DNA of 64,000 nt. Source: Micromonospora sp. CP22 (GTDB taxonomy: Bacteria; Actinomycetota; Actinomycetes; Mycobacteriales; Micromonosporaceae). Positions 52,143 to 61,114 of the stretch are shown here, piece after piece. The stretch spans positions 62,001 through 126,000 of the forward strand of contig NZ_VCJO01000005.1 of assembly GCF_009712475.1 (NCBI RefSeq), written 5' to 3'. Below the pieces are notes generated by a model. It was not told the origin of the DNA. It made no database searches and worked only from the letters and a program-made list of their open reading frames with translations. Both the position numbers and the translations under genes were made by a program. Within the stretch, counting starts at the first letter, position 1. Each line of letters starts with the position of its first letter.

Positions 52143-53705
52143 GTGCCCCGAGGCGACGGCCGGCTGAGCCACGACCTTGATCCCCAACGACCCGGTCCCC
52201 AGGACGCCTGCGGTGTCTTCGGCGTCTGGGCCCCCGGGGAGGAGGTCGCCAACCTGACCTACTTCGGTCTCTACGCCTTGCAGCACCGAGGTCAGGAGGC
52301 GGCCGGCATCGCGGTCAGCGACGGCTCCGGCGTGGTGGTCTACAAGGACCTCGGCCTGGTGGCCCAGGTGTTCGACGAGCCGACCTTGGCCAGCCTGCGC
52401 GGGCATGTCGCCATCGGGCACACGCGTTACTCCACGACCGGCGCCTCGACCTGGGAGAACGCCCAGCCGACCATCCGGGCGACCACGTCGGGCACGACGA
52501 TCGCGCTGGCCCACAACGGAAACCTGGTCAACACCACCGAGTTGCAGCGTGAGGTGGCCGAGCGTGGGCTGAGCTCCGACGGGTCCACCAACGACACCTC
52601 ACTCGTCACCACGTTGCTGGCCAGCCGGCCCGATCTGTCGGTCGAGGCCGCCGCGCTGGAGGTCCTGCCGCGACTGCGCGGCGCGTTCAGCTTCGTCTTC
52701 ATGGACGAGTCGACCCTCTACGCCGCCCGTGACTCGCATGGCGTACGCCCGCTGGTGCTCGGCCGGCTGGAGCGCGGCTGGGTGGTGGCCAGTGAGACGG
52801 CGGCGTTGGACATCGTCGGCGCCAGCGTGGTCCGCGAGGTCGAGCCGGGTGAGCTGATCGCGATCGACGCGGAAGGGCTGAGGTCCAGCCGGTTCGGGGC
52901 CCCTGAGCCCAAGGGCTGCCTCTTCGAATACGTCTACATCGCGCGGCCGGACGCCACCATCGCCGGTCGCAACGTGCACGCCGCCCGGATGCAGATCGGG
53001 CGTCAACTGGCCAAGGAGCACCCGGTCGACGCCGACCTGGTGATCCCGGTGCCCGAATCGGGCACGCCGGCAGCTATCGGCTACGCCGAGGAGTCCGGCA
53101 TCACCTACGGCGCCGGCCTGATGAAGAACCCGTACGTCGGGCGTACCTTCATCCAGCCGTCGCAGACCCTGCGTCAGCTCGGCATCCGGCTCAAGCTCAA
53201 CCCGCTGCGGGAGAACGTACGGGGCAAGCGCCTGGTGGTGGTCGACGACTCCATCGTCCGTGGCAACACCCAGCGGGCGATCGTTCGGATGCTGCGCGAG
53301 GCGGGTGCGGTGGAGGTGCACGTACGCATCTCCTCGCCACCGGTCTCCTGGCCCTGCTTCTACGGCATCGACTTCGCCACCCGTGCCGAACTGCTCGCCA
53401 ACGGCCTCGACAACGACGGCATCCGGCGCTCCATCGGGGCGGACACGCTGGGCTACGTCTCGCTGCCCGGTCTGATCGCCGCGACCGAGCAGCCGAAGAC
53501 CCGGCTCTGCCGGGCCTGTTTCGACGGGGAGTATCCGATCGAGCTGCCCGTCGGCAACTCGATCGGCAAGCACGTGCTCGAAGGAATCGGCCGCCGGGTC
53601 GCCAACGGTACGGCCGACGACATCGAACCGGCCGAGCAACTCGTCCCGCCACTCGACAGCAGTTTCGGCGACCTCACACCGTCGGCGACCACACACCGCC
53701 CGTAG
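52143..53705 (+). CDS. purF: Amidophosphoribosyltransferase
   Basis: 520 residues from GTG 52143. First step of purine synthesis, making phosphoribosylamine from PRPP and glutamine. A 22-residue propeptide precedes nucleophile Cys23 (DACGVFGVW). The Ntn glutaminase domain has LQHRGQEAAGIAVSDG and GHTRYSTTG; the PRPP site is VVVDDSIVRGNT. C-terminal cysteines (PPVSWPCFYGID, RLCRACFDG) fit the Fe-S type enzyme. GGGAG precedes the start. purM follows after 64 bp. Confidence 0.96.
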   Translation: MPRGDGRLSHDLDPQRPGPQDACGVFGVWAPGEEVANLTYFGLYALQHRGQEAAGIAVSDGSGVVVYKDLGLVAQVFDEPTLASLRGHVAIGHTRYSTTGASTWENAQPTIRATTSGTTIALAHNGNLVNTTELQREVAERGLSSDGSTNDTSLVTTLLASRPDLSVEAAALEVLPRLRGAFSFVFMDESTLYAARDSHGVRPLVLGRLERGWVVASETAALDIVGASVVREVEPGELIAIDAEGLRSSRFGAPEPKGCLFEYVYIARPDATIAGRNVHAARMQIGRQLAKEHPVDADLVIPVPESGTPAAIGYAEESGITYGAGLMKNPYVGRTFIQPSQTLRQLGIRLKLNPLRENVRGKRLVVVDDSIVRGNTQRAIVRMLREAGAVEVHVRISSPPVSWPCFYGIDFATRAELLANGLDNDGIRRSIGADTLGYVSLPGLIAATEQPKTRLCRACFDGEYPIELPVGNSIGKHVLEGIGRRVANGTADDIEPAEQLVPPLDSSFGDLTPSATTHRP

Positions 53706-53769
53706 CACCACCCGGCTGCGGCGTCGGTCACCGTCGACGCGACAGCCGAGAACCACTAAGGGGAGAACC

Positions 53770-54924
53770 GTGACGCACGTGTCCGAGCGCAGCGGCGCAG
53801 GAAGCAGCCCGAGCGGCGCTGGCGGGGACCGTCAGCCCTGGACGGCCGGTTCCGGCCGCCCGGCGCGCAAACGCTCGGTCTCGTACGCGGACGCCGGAGT
53901 GTCCATCGAGGCGGGCGACCGTGCCGTGGAGCTGCTCAAGTCGAAGGTGAAGCAGACCCGCAGGCCGGAGGTGATGGGTGACCTCGGTGGCTTCGCCGGC
54001 CTGTTCCGGCTGGACACCTCGAAGTACAAGAACCCGATCCTGGCCTCCTCCACCGACGGCGTCGGCACCAAGCTGGTGATCGCCCAGCAGATGGACATCC
54101 ACGACACGGTCGGCATCGACCTGGTCGCGATGGTCGTCGACGACCTGGTGGCCTGCGGGGCGGAGCCGCTGTTCCTGCTGGACTACATCGCCACCGGCGA
54201 GGTGGTGCCGGACAAGGTCGCCGAGATCGGCGCCGGCATCGCCGACGGCTGCCGGTACGCGGGCTGCGCGTTGCTGGGCGGGGAGACCGCCGAGCACCCG
54301 GGCGTGCTGCGTCCCGACGAGTACGACATCTCCGCCACCGGCGTCGGCGTGGTGGAGGAGAGCGAGATCCTCAGCTCCGGGCGGGTCGAGGTCGGCGACG
54401 TGGTGATCGCGATGCGTTCCTCCGGCCTGCACTCGAACGGGTACTCCCTGGTCCGCCACGTGCTGCTCGGCGCGGGGCGGATGCGACTGGACGTGGTGAT
54501 CGACGACTTCGGTCGGCAGCGCACCCTCGGCGAGGAGCTGCTCACCCCAACCAAGATCTACGCACAGGACTGCCTCAAGCTGATCGCCGAGGCCGACGTG
54601 CGCGCCTTCGCCCACGTCACCGGTGGCGGCATCCCCGGCAACCTGGTGCGGATCCTGCCGGAACACGTGGATGCCGTGGTCAACCGGTCGACGTGGAAGC
54701 CGCAGCCCATCTTCGACCTGATCCAGTCCAAGGGCCGGATCGAGGACCCGGAGATGGAGGCGACGTTCAACATGGGCGTCGGCATGTTCGCGATCGTGTC
54801 GGCGGAGGACGCCGACCGCGCGCTGGCCACGCTCACCGGCCGGGGCGTCGACGCCTGGCAGGCCGGCGAGGTCATCGAGGGCACGGGCGAGGTGCAGATG
54901 GTCGGCCAGCACACCCGAGGCTGA
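53770..54924 (+). CDS. purM: Phosphoribosylformylglycinamidine cyclo-ligase
   Basis: 384 residues. Converts FGAM to AIR with ATP. It has the family motifs YADAGVSIEAGDRAVELLK, LASSTDGVGTKLVIAQ, GGETAEHPGVL and AFAHVTGGGIPGNLVRILP. It carries about 35 extra Gly/Ser-rich residues before the conserved RSVSYADAG. GTG at 53770 follows AGGGGAG. In relatives the DUF3073 gene usually comes next; here the RiPP cassette lies between. Confidence 0.96.
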   Translation: MTHVSERSGAGSSPSGAGGDRQPWTAGSGRPARKRSVSYADAGVSIEAGDRAVELLKSKVKQTRRPEVMGDLGGFAGLFRLDTSKYKNPILASSTDGVGTKLVIAQQMDIHDTVGIDLVAMVVDDLVACGAEPLFLLDYIATGEVVPDKVAEIGAGIADGCRYAGCALLGGETAEHPGVLRPDEYDISATGVGVVEESEILSSGRVEVGDVVIAMRSSGLHSNGYSLVRHVLLGAGRMRLDVVIDDFGRQRTLGEELLTPTKIYAQDCLKLIAEADVRAFAHVTGGGIPGNLVRILPEHVDAVVNRSTWKPQPIFDLIQSKGRIEDPEMEATFNMGVGMFAIVSAEDADRALATLTGRGVDAWQAGEVIEGTGEVQMVGQHTRG

Positions 54925-55069
54925 TCACTTTGCCGTGATTGTCCGATTACCTGATCAGGGCTTCACCCGAGTGGCCGTTGCCGCCTAGCCTGAAGGGCAC
55001 CCTCGAAAGCTGTGGGGCGCGCCCGTGCCGGGTCGCGCCTGGCAGCCCAAGACCGCACGGAGGAGGGCG

Positions 55070-56203
55070 ATGGCTGCGCGGGGACGGTCATTGGACGGGA
55101 TGCGCGGCCTGGCCACCGTCCCGTCGTACGTCGTGATGCAGCCCACCACCCTCTGCAACCTCGACTGCGCGTACTGCTATCTGCCGTTTCGGGCGGCGGA
55201 CCGACAGATGCCGGTCGCGGTGGCCGAGGCGGTGGCCGCGTCGGTGAACCGCTGGGCGGTCAGCGACCGGTTCTCCGTGGTCTGGCACGGTGGGGAGCCG
55301 CTGGCCGCCGGTCGGGAGCGGCTGGCGGCGTTGATGGCACCCTTCGGGCCCGAGGTGGAGCACCACGTCCAAACCAACGCCACCCTGATCGACGACGCCT
55401 GGTGTGAGTTCTTCGCCCGGCACCGGATGCGGGTGAGCGTGAGCGTGGACGGGCCACGGGAACGCAACGGCGAGCGGGTCACCCGGGCGGGCCAACCGGC
55501 GTACGACCGGATCGTCCGGGGGGTGACCGCGTTGCGTCGGCACGGGCTGCCGTTCTCAGCCCTCGCGGTGGTCGGCGACCCGTCACCGGGCCGGGCCACC
55601 GAGTTGTACGACTACTTCCTCGACCTCGGGTGTGAGGTGCTCGGTGTCAACATCGAGGAGACCGAGGGAGTCAACACCCGGGACAACGCCCACGACGCCC
55701 CGGTGGTGACCGGGTTCTGGGCCGAGCTGGTCGCGGCCTGGCGGCGGAATCCCCGGATCCACCTGCGGGAGGTGGAATGGTCGTTGCGGTACGCCGCAGC
55801 GGTGCTGGACGGCACGGCGGGCGACCTGCTGCCCGATCGGCTCGACCCGATACCGACGGTGGCCTACGACGGCTCGGTCGTGGTGCTCTCACCCGAGCTG
55901 GCCGGCTTCACCGATCCCCGGTACGGCGACTTCTCCAGCGGAAACGTGCTCACTACCCCGCTGCACACCATCCTGGCGAACGCGCAGGGCACCGGCTGGG
56001 TCGGCGAGTTCATCGACGGCGTGGAGGCGTGTCGCGCCTCCTGCCCGTATTTCGGTTTCTGTGGCGGCGGCCACGCGGCCAACCGCTACTTCGAGCTGGG
56101 GCGCTTTGACGGTACGGAGACCGAGCACTGCCGCAACAGCAAGATCCGCCTACTGGAGGGAGTGTTGGAGCATGCCCGAGATCACCAGTCGTCGGGAGCC
56201 TGA
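55070..56203 (+). CDS. amcB: Cyclophane-forming radical SAM/SPASM peptide maturase (AmcB-like)
   Basis: 377 residues. Radical SAM motif CxxxCxxC at Cys29, Cys33 and Cys36 (TTLCNLDCAYCYLPF), VVWHGGEPLAAG, and a C-terminal SPASM-like region (CRASCPYFGFCGGGHAANRY, FDGTETEHCRNSKIRLLE) typical of the FxsB/GrrM class. These enzymes join an aromatic side chain to a nearby beta carbon in a precursor peptide. ATG at 55070 follows GGAGGAGGGCG. The precursor gene overlaps its 3' end. The Amc assignment rests on the tyrosine- and tryptophan-rich precursor; the general class is secure. Confidence 0.88.
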   Translation: MAARGRSLDGMRGLATVPSYVVMQPTTLCNLDCAYCYLPFRAADRQMPVAVAEAVAASVNRWAVSDRFSVVWHGGEPLAAGRERLAALMAPFGPEVEHHVQTNATLIDDAWCEFFARHRMRVSVSVDGPRERNGERVTRAGQPAYDRIVRGVTALRRHGLPFSALAVVGDPSPGRATELYDYFLDLGCEVLGVNIEETEGVNTRDNAHDAPVVTGFWAELVAAWRRNPRIHLREVEWSLRYAAAVLDGTAGDLLPDRLDPIPTVAYDGSVVVLSPELAGFTDPRYGDFSSGNVLTTPLHTILANAQGTGWVGEFIDGVEACRASCPYFGFCGGGHAANRYFELGRFDGTETEHCRNSKIRLLEGVLEHARDHQSSGA

Positions 56204-56408
56204 GATCGTGACGGGAGACGGCCCCGAACGGGTCGCCGACCGGGTGCGGGAGGCCGCTGCCGGGCTCAACGCCCTGCTCCACGAGGCCGAGGTGGCGCGT
56301 CAGCTCCGGGCGGAGGTGGCGGGTGGCGACGGGGCCACCGCGGTCTGCGCCTGGAACCACTTCGAGAACATCCCGACGTTCTACAACTGGAACAACCGTC
56401 CCCGCTGA
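56172..56408 (+). CDS. amcA: RiPP precursor peptide, multiple-cyclophane (AmcA-like)
   Basis: 78 residues from ATG 56172, inside the end of the maturase gene (32-bp overlap, other frame). Residues 1 to about 58 are a charged leader (VADRVREAAAGLNALLHEAE). The core is the last 18 residues from W61, with aromatics Trp61, Phe64, Phe70, Tyr71 and Trp73 each followed at two positions by Asn or His (W-N-H, F-E-N, F-Y-N, W-N-N), the pattern used for three-residue cyclophanes. No protease or exporter gene is adjacent. Confidence 0.85.
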   Translation: MPEITSRREPEIVTGDGPERVADRVREAAAGLNALLHEAEVARQLRAEVAGGDGATAVCAWNHFENIPTFYNWNNRPR

Positions 56409-56554
56409 CCAGTCGGTGTCGAGGGCCCGCCACACCGCCGGAGCATCGTCCGGCCATGGTGGGCCCTCGACTCGCCAGGTGCTGCGACACCGCTGCGTAG
56501 CGGGCACATACGTGAGCACGCGGATGTCACCGCGTGCTCAGATGTGACCGGGGG

Positions 56555-56767
56555 TCAGCGGGTCGGGCGGACCCAGTTGTCCGGGTCGTCGTCGGAGTGG
56601 TCCTCGTCGTCGTCGACGTACTCTTTGTAGTCGTCGTCGAAGTTGCGGTCCGACTTGCCGCCGCCGCCGAGTTCTCGCTGCAAGGCGGCGAGGTCGGTGT
56701 TCGGGGAGTGGTACTTCAACTCCCGCGCCACCTTTGTCTGCTTGGCCTTAGCACGGCCGCGCCCCAT
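56555..56767 (-). CDS. DUF3073 family protein
   Basis: 70 residues from ATG 56767: MGRGRAKAKQTKVARELKYH, then NTDLAALQRELGG, a Lys-rich middle and a highly acidic tail ending NWVRPTR. It is a small conserved actinobacterial protein of unknown function, usually next to purM. Basic at the front and acidic at the back, it may bind nucleic acid, but nothing here proves it. It is convergent with the RiPP cassette. Confidence 0.85.
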   Translation of the reverse strand: MGRGRAKAKQTKVARELKYHSPNTDLAALQRELGGGGKSDRNFDDDYKEYVDDDEDHSDDDPDNWVRPTR

Positions 56768-57051
56768 GGCTCGACCCCCTCGCACAGAATGCGGGGCAGC
56801 CCGAAGGCGGGCCCCGATGACGTCAGGCATCTCTCGTGGCTCTTACGGTACATGGGGATGCCATCGTTCGGCACCTCGGGTTACCTATGACCATGACCGC
56901 GCGTTGCGGTCGTCGGGTCGTCACCCATTGTACCGGGTAAGGGGCGACACGGAGAACGGTCGTGACATAGGGCGAAGCGCCACAAAACGCCGTATCACCG
57001 CACCGGCTGTCGCCGGGGGCGGGACTATCGGCCCGCCCCCGAGGCGCGTCG

Positions 57052-58134
57052 TCAGCGAAGGTGAATCGTGCGCAGTCGGCCGATCTCGGCCATCCGCCGT
57101 TCGGCCAGCCGGTCCGCTGCCACGGCCGGTGGTACGCCGTCGGTGTCGGCGAGCCGGAGGATCTCGCGCGTGGTGTCGTAGATCCGGGTGGCGCGCAGCT
57201 TGGCCCGCTCGAAGTCGAAGCCCTCGATCTCGTCCGCGACCTGGATCACGCCGCCGGCGTTCACCACGTAGTCGGGGGCGTAGAGGATGCCCCGGTCGGC
57301 GAGCAGCTTCTCCACGCCGGAGTGGGCGAGCTGGTTGTTGGCCGCCCCGGCCACCACCTTGGCCCGCAGAGTCACCACCGTGTCGTCGTCCAGCGCGCCG
57401 CCGAGGGCGCACGGCGCGTACACGTCGATGTCGGCGGAGACCAGCGCGGTGACGTCGTCGACGAGGTGGATCTGCGGGTGGGTGGTGCGCGCCCACTCCA
57501 GCGCCCGGGGGTTGACGTCGGTGGCGACCACCTCGGCCCCGTCCTCCAACAGGTGGCCGACGAGGTACTTGCCGACCTTGCCCAGCCCGGCGACGCCGAC
57601 CCGGCGGCCGTGCAGGGTCGGTACGCCCCAGACATGCTCGGCCGCCGCCCGCATCCCCTGGAACACGCCCCAGGCGGTGAGGATGGAGGAGTCACCCGCC
57701 CCGCCGTGCTCGACACTGCGGCCGGTGACGTACCGGGTCTCCCGAGCGATCACGTCCATGTCCGGCACGTAGGTGCCGACGTCGCAGGCGGTGTAGTAGC
57801 GCCCGCCGAGCGACTCCACGAAGCGGCCGTAGGCGCGCAGCAGCGCCTCGCTCTTGATCTGCTCGGGGTCGCCCCAGATGACCGCCTTACCGCCGCCCAG
57901 GTCCAGGCCAGCGAGGGCGTTCTTGTACGCCATGCCGCGGGACAGGTCGAGCACGTCGGCGAGGGCGGCCTCCTCGCTGTCGTACGGGTAGAAACGGGTA
58001 CCGCCGAGCGCGGGGCCCAGCGCGGTGGAGTAGATGCCTATGATCGCCTTCAGACCGGTCTGCTTGTCCTGGCAGAACACGACCTGTTCGTGACCCGTGG
58101 ACTCCGGGTCGTCCGTGGTGGCGAATACGCCCAT
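57052..58134 (-). CDS. vdh: Valine-type (Glu/Leu/Phe/Val family) amino-acid dehydrogenase
   Basis: 360 residues. NAD-dependent oxidative deamination of branched-chain amino acids. The substrate domain has [14 protein letters not shown] and [20 protein letters not shown] with catalytic Lys; the NAD fold is [16 protein letters not shown]. The C-terminus keeps [10 protein letters not shown] and [16 protein letters not shown]. Its length and its place two genes from bldC match the valine dehydrogenase locus of Streptomyces, so Vdh is favoured over leucine dehydrogenase. Confidence 0.88.
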   Translation of the reverse strand: MGVFATTDDPESTGHEQVVFCQDKQTGLKAIIGIYSTALGPALGGTRFYPYDSEEAALADVLDLSRGMAYKNALAGLDLGGGKAVIWGDPEQIKSEALLRAYGRFVESLGGRYYTACDVGTYVPDMDVIARETRYVTGRSVEHGGAGDSSILTAWGVFQGMRAAAEHVWGVPTLHGRRVGVAGLGKVGKYLVGHLLEDGAEVVATDVNPRALEWARTTHPQIHLVDDVTALVSADIDVYAPCALGGALDDDTVVTLRAKVVAGAANNQLAHSGVEKLLADRGILYAPDYVVNAGGVIQVADEIEGFDFERAKLRATRIYDTTREILRLADTDGVPPAVAADRLAERRMAEIGRLRTIHLR

Positions 58135-58408
58135 GACTGGCTCCTGTGTCGGTGGGCACCCTTGTGGGGCGCGGACCTGGTCAACGTCGGCGGGGATGCT
58201 GCCGGTGTTGCGAGCCTAGTATTGGAGCCCGTCGCGCCGCTCTCCCGAGTAGTCGCCGTCCCGCCCTGCGGGCGGTCCGTTCCGCCCCCGCGAGGGTCGT
58301 CGGTCGAGGGTCCGTCGGCGGGCTTCGCCCAGCTTGATCACGCGCCGCGCCGCGTGGCTCGGCGACGCCGAGCACCGCTCGGCTTGCCGCTCGTGGGAGG
58401 ATCGCGCC

Positions 58409-59248
58409 GTGCCGTCGCTCTTCGCTTCATACCTGCGCGTGTACGAGCCGCTGACCGCCTTCGACCGAGATCGCCAGACCTACTGGCGGCGTTACGTCGA
58501 ACAGGGGCGGGCGATCGCGCCGGTCGAGGGGCCCGGCCGGCAGCGGAACTCCGTCATCGAGGCGTTGGGCGCCGGCTGGACCCGGCTGCCTGACTTGCCG
58601 GACGAGGCGTACGTGCTGGAGACCGACGAAACCCTGCTGGTGTGCCCGTGGAACCTGCGCATCCGGGTGGCTGAGGCGGCGCTGAGCGCGCGGGACGGCG
58701 TACCCCCGGTGTTGGCCGACGCCTTCGTGCCGCCGGTGCTCGCCGGGCAGGCCAAGGCGGTGGTGGAGGACTGGCGTAGTGGCGCCCGGGTGCTGGAGCA
58801 CGGGGTTCCCCGGGTGCACGAGCAGATCGCGACCTGGGGCGTGCCGTTGCGCTGGTTCGTGCTCTTCGAGGCGGACGAGCGCAACCACGTGACCGCGCCG
58901 GACCGGCGCTCGCTGCGTTTCCGGACGGAGATCTCCAAGGCTCGCCGTCGCTCGTCGCGGGCGCTGGCGGTGCTGCGCAAGTCGGTCGGCGACGCGCCGA
59001 TCACCGAGGCGGTCGAGGAGGCCGCCCGGTGGCTTGAGGAGTTCCACCCGCGTTCGGTGGTGGAGCTGGACTACGGCGGGCTGGTCGACTTGCTCTCGGA
59101 CGAGACACTGGCCGAGGACGACTCGCCGGAACTGGTCGCGGCCGGACTGGCCGGGTTGTCCCGCGGTGAGGCGGAGGAGGCGTCAGCGGCGTACGACAAG
59201 CTCGTTGCCCGCTGGCGTGCGGTACAGCTCCTGGAGCGTTGTAACTGA
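58409..59248 (+). CDS. Conserved actinobacterial hypothetical protein between vdh and bldC
   Basis: 279 residues from GTG 58409, after GGGAGG. It begins MPSLFASYLRVYEPLTAFDR and has WGVPLRWFVLFEADERNHV and a C-terminal helical region (EAARWLEEFHPRSVVELDYG). No signal peptide, membrane segment or catalytic motif was recognised. It is divergent from vdh and lies 260 bp before bldC. The vdh, hypothetical, bldC order is also seen in Streptomyces, so the protein may have a conserved developmental or regulatory role, which is inference. Confidence 0.8.
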   Translation: MPSLFASYLRVYEPLTAFDRDRQTYWRRYVEQGRAIAPVEGPGRQRNSVIEALGAGWTRLPDLPDEAYVLETDETLLVCPWNLRIRVAEAALSARDGVPPVLADAFVPPVLAGQAKAVVEDWRSGARVLEHGVPRVHEQIATWGVPLRWFVLFEADERNHVTAPDRRSLRFRTEISKARRRSSRALAVLRKSVGDAPITEAVEEAARWLEEFHPRSVVELDYGGLVDLLSDETLAEDDSPELVAAGLAGLSRGEAEEASAAYDKLVARWRAVQLLERCN

Positions 59249-59311
59249 CGCCTGGGACATGAGTGTCCTGAATCCTCATGCTCAACACGAGATGAACTCG
59301 TAGTTGACGCA

Positions 59312-59324
59312 TCACGAACCGTGA
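59312..59324 (+). promoter_or_regulatory. BldD-box-like palindrome upstream of bldC
   Basis: TCACGAACCGTGA, part of a 15-bp palindrome (59311-59325). It fits the outer TNAC/GTNA positions and 13-bp length of the BldD box but not its central CWG. It lies 185 bp before bldC, a known BldD target in Streptomyces. Confidence 0.4.
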
Positions 59325-59341
59325 TCATGAGTCCGAATAAG

Positions 59342-59371
59342 TTACTGTCTGGGATAGAAAAGTCGTATAAA
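59342..59371 (+). promoter_or_regulatory. Candidate bldC promoter
   Basis: TTACTG (59342-59347) and TATAAA (59366-59371) separated by 18 bp, in an AT-rich patch of a GC-rich intergenic region. It would give a leader of about 130 bases that includes the palindrome cgtccgtctacggacg (59388-59403). Confidence 0.4.
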
Positions 59372-59508
59372 TCGGGCATGGTTCATCCGTCCGTCTACGG
59401 ACGTTCGGCCGTTCGGCCCATGTCGGACATCGGGGACTAGCCGGACCATGGGAGACGCGTCGGCCGGCGGGACCCCGGCCGATGTCTATACATGTGGAGG
59501 AGTGACCG

Positions 59509-59718
59509 ATGGCATCGCGAACGCACGAACCAGAGCCGCTACTCACACCGGCCGAGGTGGCGTCGATGTTCCGTGTCGACCCGAAGACGGTGACCCGTTG
59601 GGCAAAGGCAGGCAAGTTGAGCGCCATCCGGACGCTCGGCGGCCACCGCCGATACCGCGAGTCTGAGGTCAGGGCGCTACTGCAGGGGCAGATCCCGCAG
59701 CAGCGCCAGGGGGACTGA
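59509..59718 (+). CDS. bldC: BldC, MerR-like developmental regulator
   Basis: 69 residues: MASRTHEPEPLLTPAEVASM, then FRVDPKTVTRWAKAGKLSAI and RTLGGHRRYRESEVRALLQG, a lone MerR-type winged helix without an effector domain. In Streptomyces BldC holds vegetative growth and blocks early sporulation by binding tandem direct repeats. ATG at 59509 follows GTGGAGGAG. A strong terminator follows. Near identity to the family over the whole length makes this call secure. Confidence 0.96.
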   Translation: MASRTHEPEPLLTPAEVASMFRVDPKTVTRWAKAGKLSAIRTLGGHRRYRESEVRALLQGQIPQQRQGD

Positions 59719-59742
59719 CCACGTCGGATAGCAGAGCTTCAA

Positions 59743-59776
59743 ACAAAGGGCGGCGGAGAAATCCGCCGCCCTTTGT
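59743..59776. terminator. Bidirectional terminator between bldC and the F420-type oxidoreductase gene
   Basis: A perfect 15-bp stem (59743-59757 with 59762-59776, acaaagggcggcgga) with a GAAA loop lies between convergent genes. The ends of the stem give T/A-rich runs on both strands. Confidence 0.85.
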
Positions 59777-59796
59777 CATGCCCGGACCGGGCGTTC

Positions 59797-60177
59797 TCAA
59801 TCGGTCAACTCAACCCGGATGCCCACCGTGCCGCCCTCGCCCCGGCGCAGCCGACTGCCGAGCAGGGTCAGCCGACCGATCACCCGGTACTTCTGCTTGA
59901 TCAGGCCACGGATGCGGTTGGTCGCGCCGGGATCGTAGAGGGTCGCGCGGGCGGGCACCGCCTCGCCGTGCGGCCTGCCGCGTACGTCGCAGGGGGCCAC
60001 CGTGACGTTCCCGCTGCGGCGGATCCGCTTCACCTTGCCGGCGTCGGCCGCCGACCACACCGCCAGGGCGTCACCGTCACGAACCGCCCAGACCGGGGTC
60101 GGCACCGCGCGACCGTCCTTGCGGAACGTCGTCAGGAGGATGTACTTCTCCGCTGATAGGCGGTCCAACATGGTCAC
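59797..60177 (-). CDS. PPOX-class F420-dependent oxidoreductase-like protein
   Basis: 126 residues from GTG 60177 (MTMLDRLSAEKYILLTTFRK); ATG 60171 two codons later is equally possible. It has the split-barrel pattern DGRAVPTPVWAVRDGDALAV, TSADAGKVKRIRRSGNVTVA-like AADAGKVKRIRRSGNV, and RGRPHGEAVPARATL. The family binds flavin or F420. The substrate is unknown. It is convergent with bldC and divergent from the methyltransferase gene. Confidence 0.8.
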   Translation of the reverse strand: MTMLDRLSAEKYILLTTFRKDGRAVPTPVWAVRDGDALAVWSAADAGKVKRIRRSGNVTVAPCDVRGRPHGEAVPARATLYDPGATNRIRGLIKQKYRVIGRLTLLGSRLRRGEGGTVGIRVELTD

Positions 60178-60231
60178 GCCGACAGGATACGGGCGGTGCG
60201 GCCAGCTGAGTGGCCGGATAGCGTGAAGGAC

Positions 60232-61011
60232 GTGACGGCAGAGCCACGGATCGGTGACGTCTTCGGGGAACTGCTGCGCGACGCGCTGGCGGTGGCGACC
60301 GGGATCGGTCCCCGGCCGCTGGCCGGTGGGCGCCTGCCCCGCCCGGTCATCGAGATCATCGAGCGCGACGACGGGCTGGTCAACGGCGCACCGGCCGCTC
60401 ACTACCTCGACGGGCCGGAGCACTGGCAGCCGCACGATCATCGGGCGGTGGACCGGGTACGCGGCGCGACACTGGATGTCGGGGTCGGGGCCGGACGGAT
60501 CGCGCTGCTGCTCCAGGAACGGGGCGTACCGGTCACCGGGCTGGACACGTCGGTCGGCGCGTTGCAGGTGTGCCGCCGCCGGGGCGTACGCGACCTGGTG
60601 CACGCCACCGTCGACGAGCACGCCACCAGCGGGCGGCGCTACGACACCTTCCTGCTGCTCGGCAACAACCTGGGGCTGATCGAGGGACGGGAACGGGCCC
60701 CGGCGTTCCTCGCCGCGCTGGCGGAGCTGGCCCGCCCCGGCGCGCAGGTGATCGCCCACGGCACCAATCCGTACGGCACCCGGGACCCGGTGCACACCAC
60801 ATACCACGAGCACAACCGGCAACGGGGCCGCCTGGGCGGGCAACTGCGGCTGCGGCTGCGCTACCGCGAACTGGGTACCCCCTGGTTCGACTACCTGGTC
60901 TGCTCGCCGGAGGAACTCGCCGAACTGGTGCACGGTTCCCCGTGGCGGTTGGTCGACGTGGACGACCGCGACGCCCCGTACTATCTCGCCACCTTGCGGA
61001 TGACCGCCTGA
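60232..61011 (+). CDS. Class I SAM-dependent methyltransferase
   Basis: 259 residues from GTG 60232. Motif I LDVGVGAGRIALLLQ (about 88-102), acidic strand 2 end GLDTSVGAL, then TFLLLGNNLGLIEG and a late GSPWRLVDVDDRDAPYYLA. The substrate-binding parts give no hint of target. It is divergent from the F420-type gene. Repeat copy C lies immediately downstream, before the convergent DxDGDG-repeat gene. Confidence 0.8.
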   Translation: MTAEPRIGDVFGELLRDALAVATGIGPRPLAGGRLPRPVIEIIERDDGLVNGAPAAHYLDGPEHWQPHDHRAVDRVRGATLDVGVGAGRIALLLQERGVPVTGLDTSVGALQVCRRRGVRDLVHATVDEHATSGRRYDTFLLLGNNLGLIEGRERAPAFLAALAELARPGAQVIAHGTNPYGTRDPVHTTYHEHNRQRGRLGGQLRLRLRYRELGTPWFDYLVCSPEELAELVHGSPWRLVDVDDRDAPYYLATLRMTA

Positions 61012-61058
61012 GCCAGCTGGGCGTTAAGGCTGCTCGGCGGTTAACGCGGCTCGGGCGG

Positions 61059-61111
61059 TTAACAGGGGCCCCCTGCTATACCGGAGGCGATAACAGGGGG
61101 CCCTTCCTTAC
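61059..61111. repeat. Dispersed palindromic repeat, family 1, copy C
   Basis: On the minus strand it begins gtaaggaagggcc and continues tatcgcctccggtatagcag. It ends three bases before the stop of the DxDGDG gene and is preceded by partial copies of the gttaac unit (61023, 61040). Related to copies A and B. Confidence 0.75.
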
Positions 61112-61114
61112 TGC

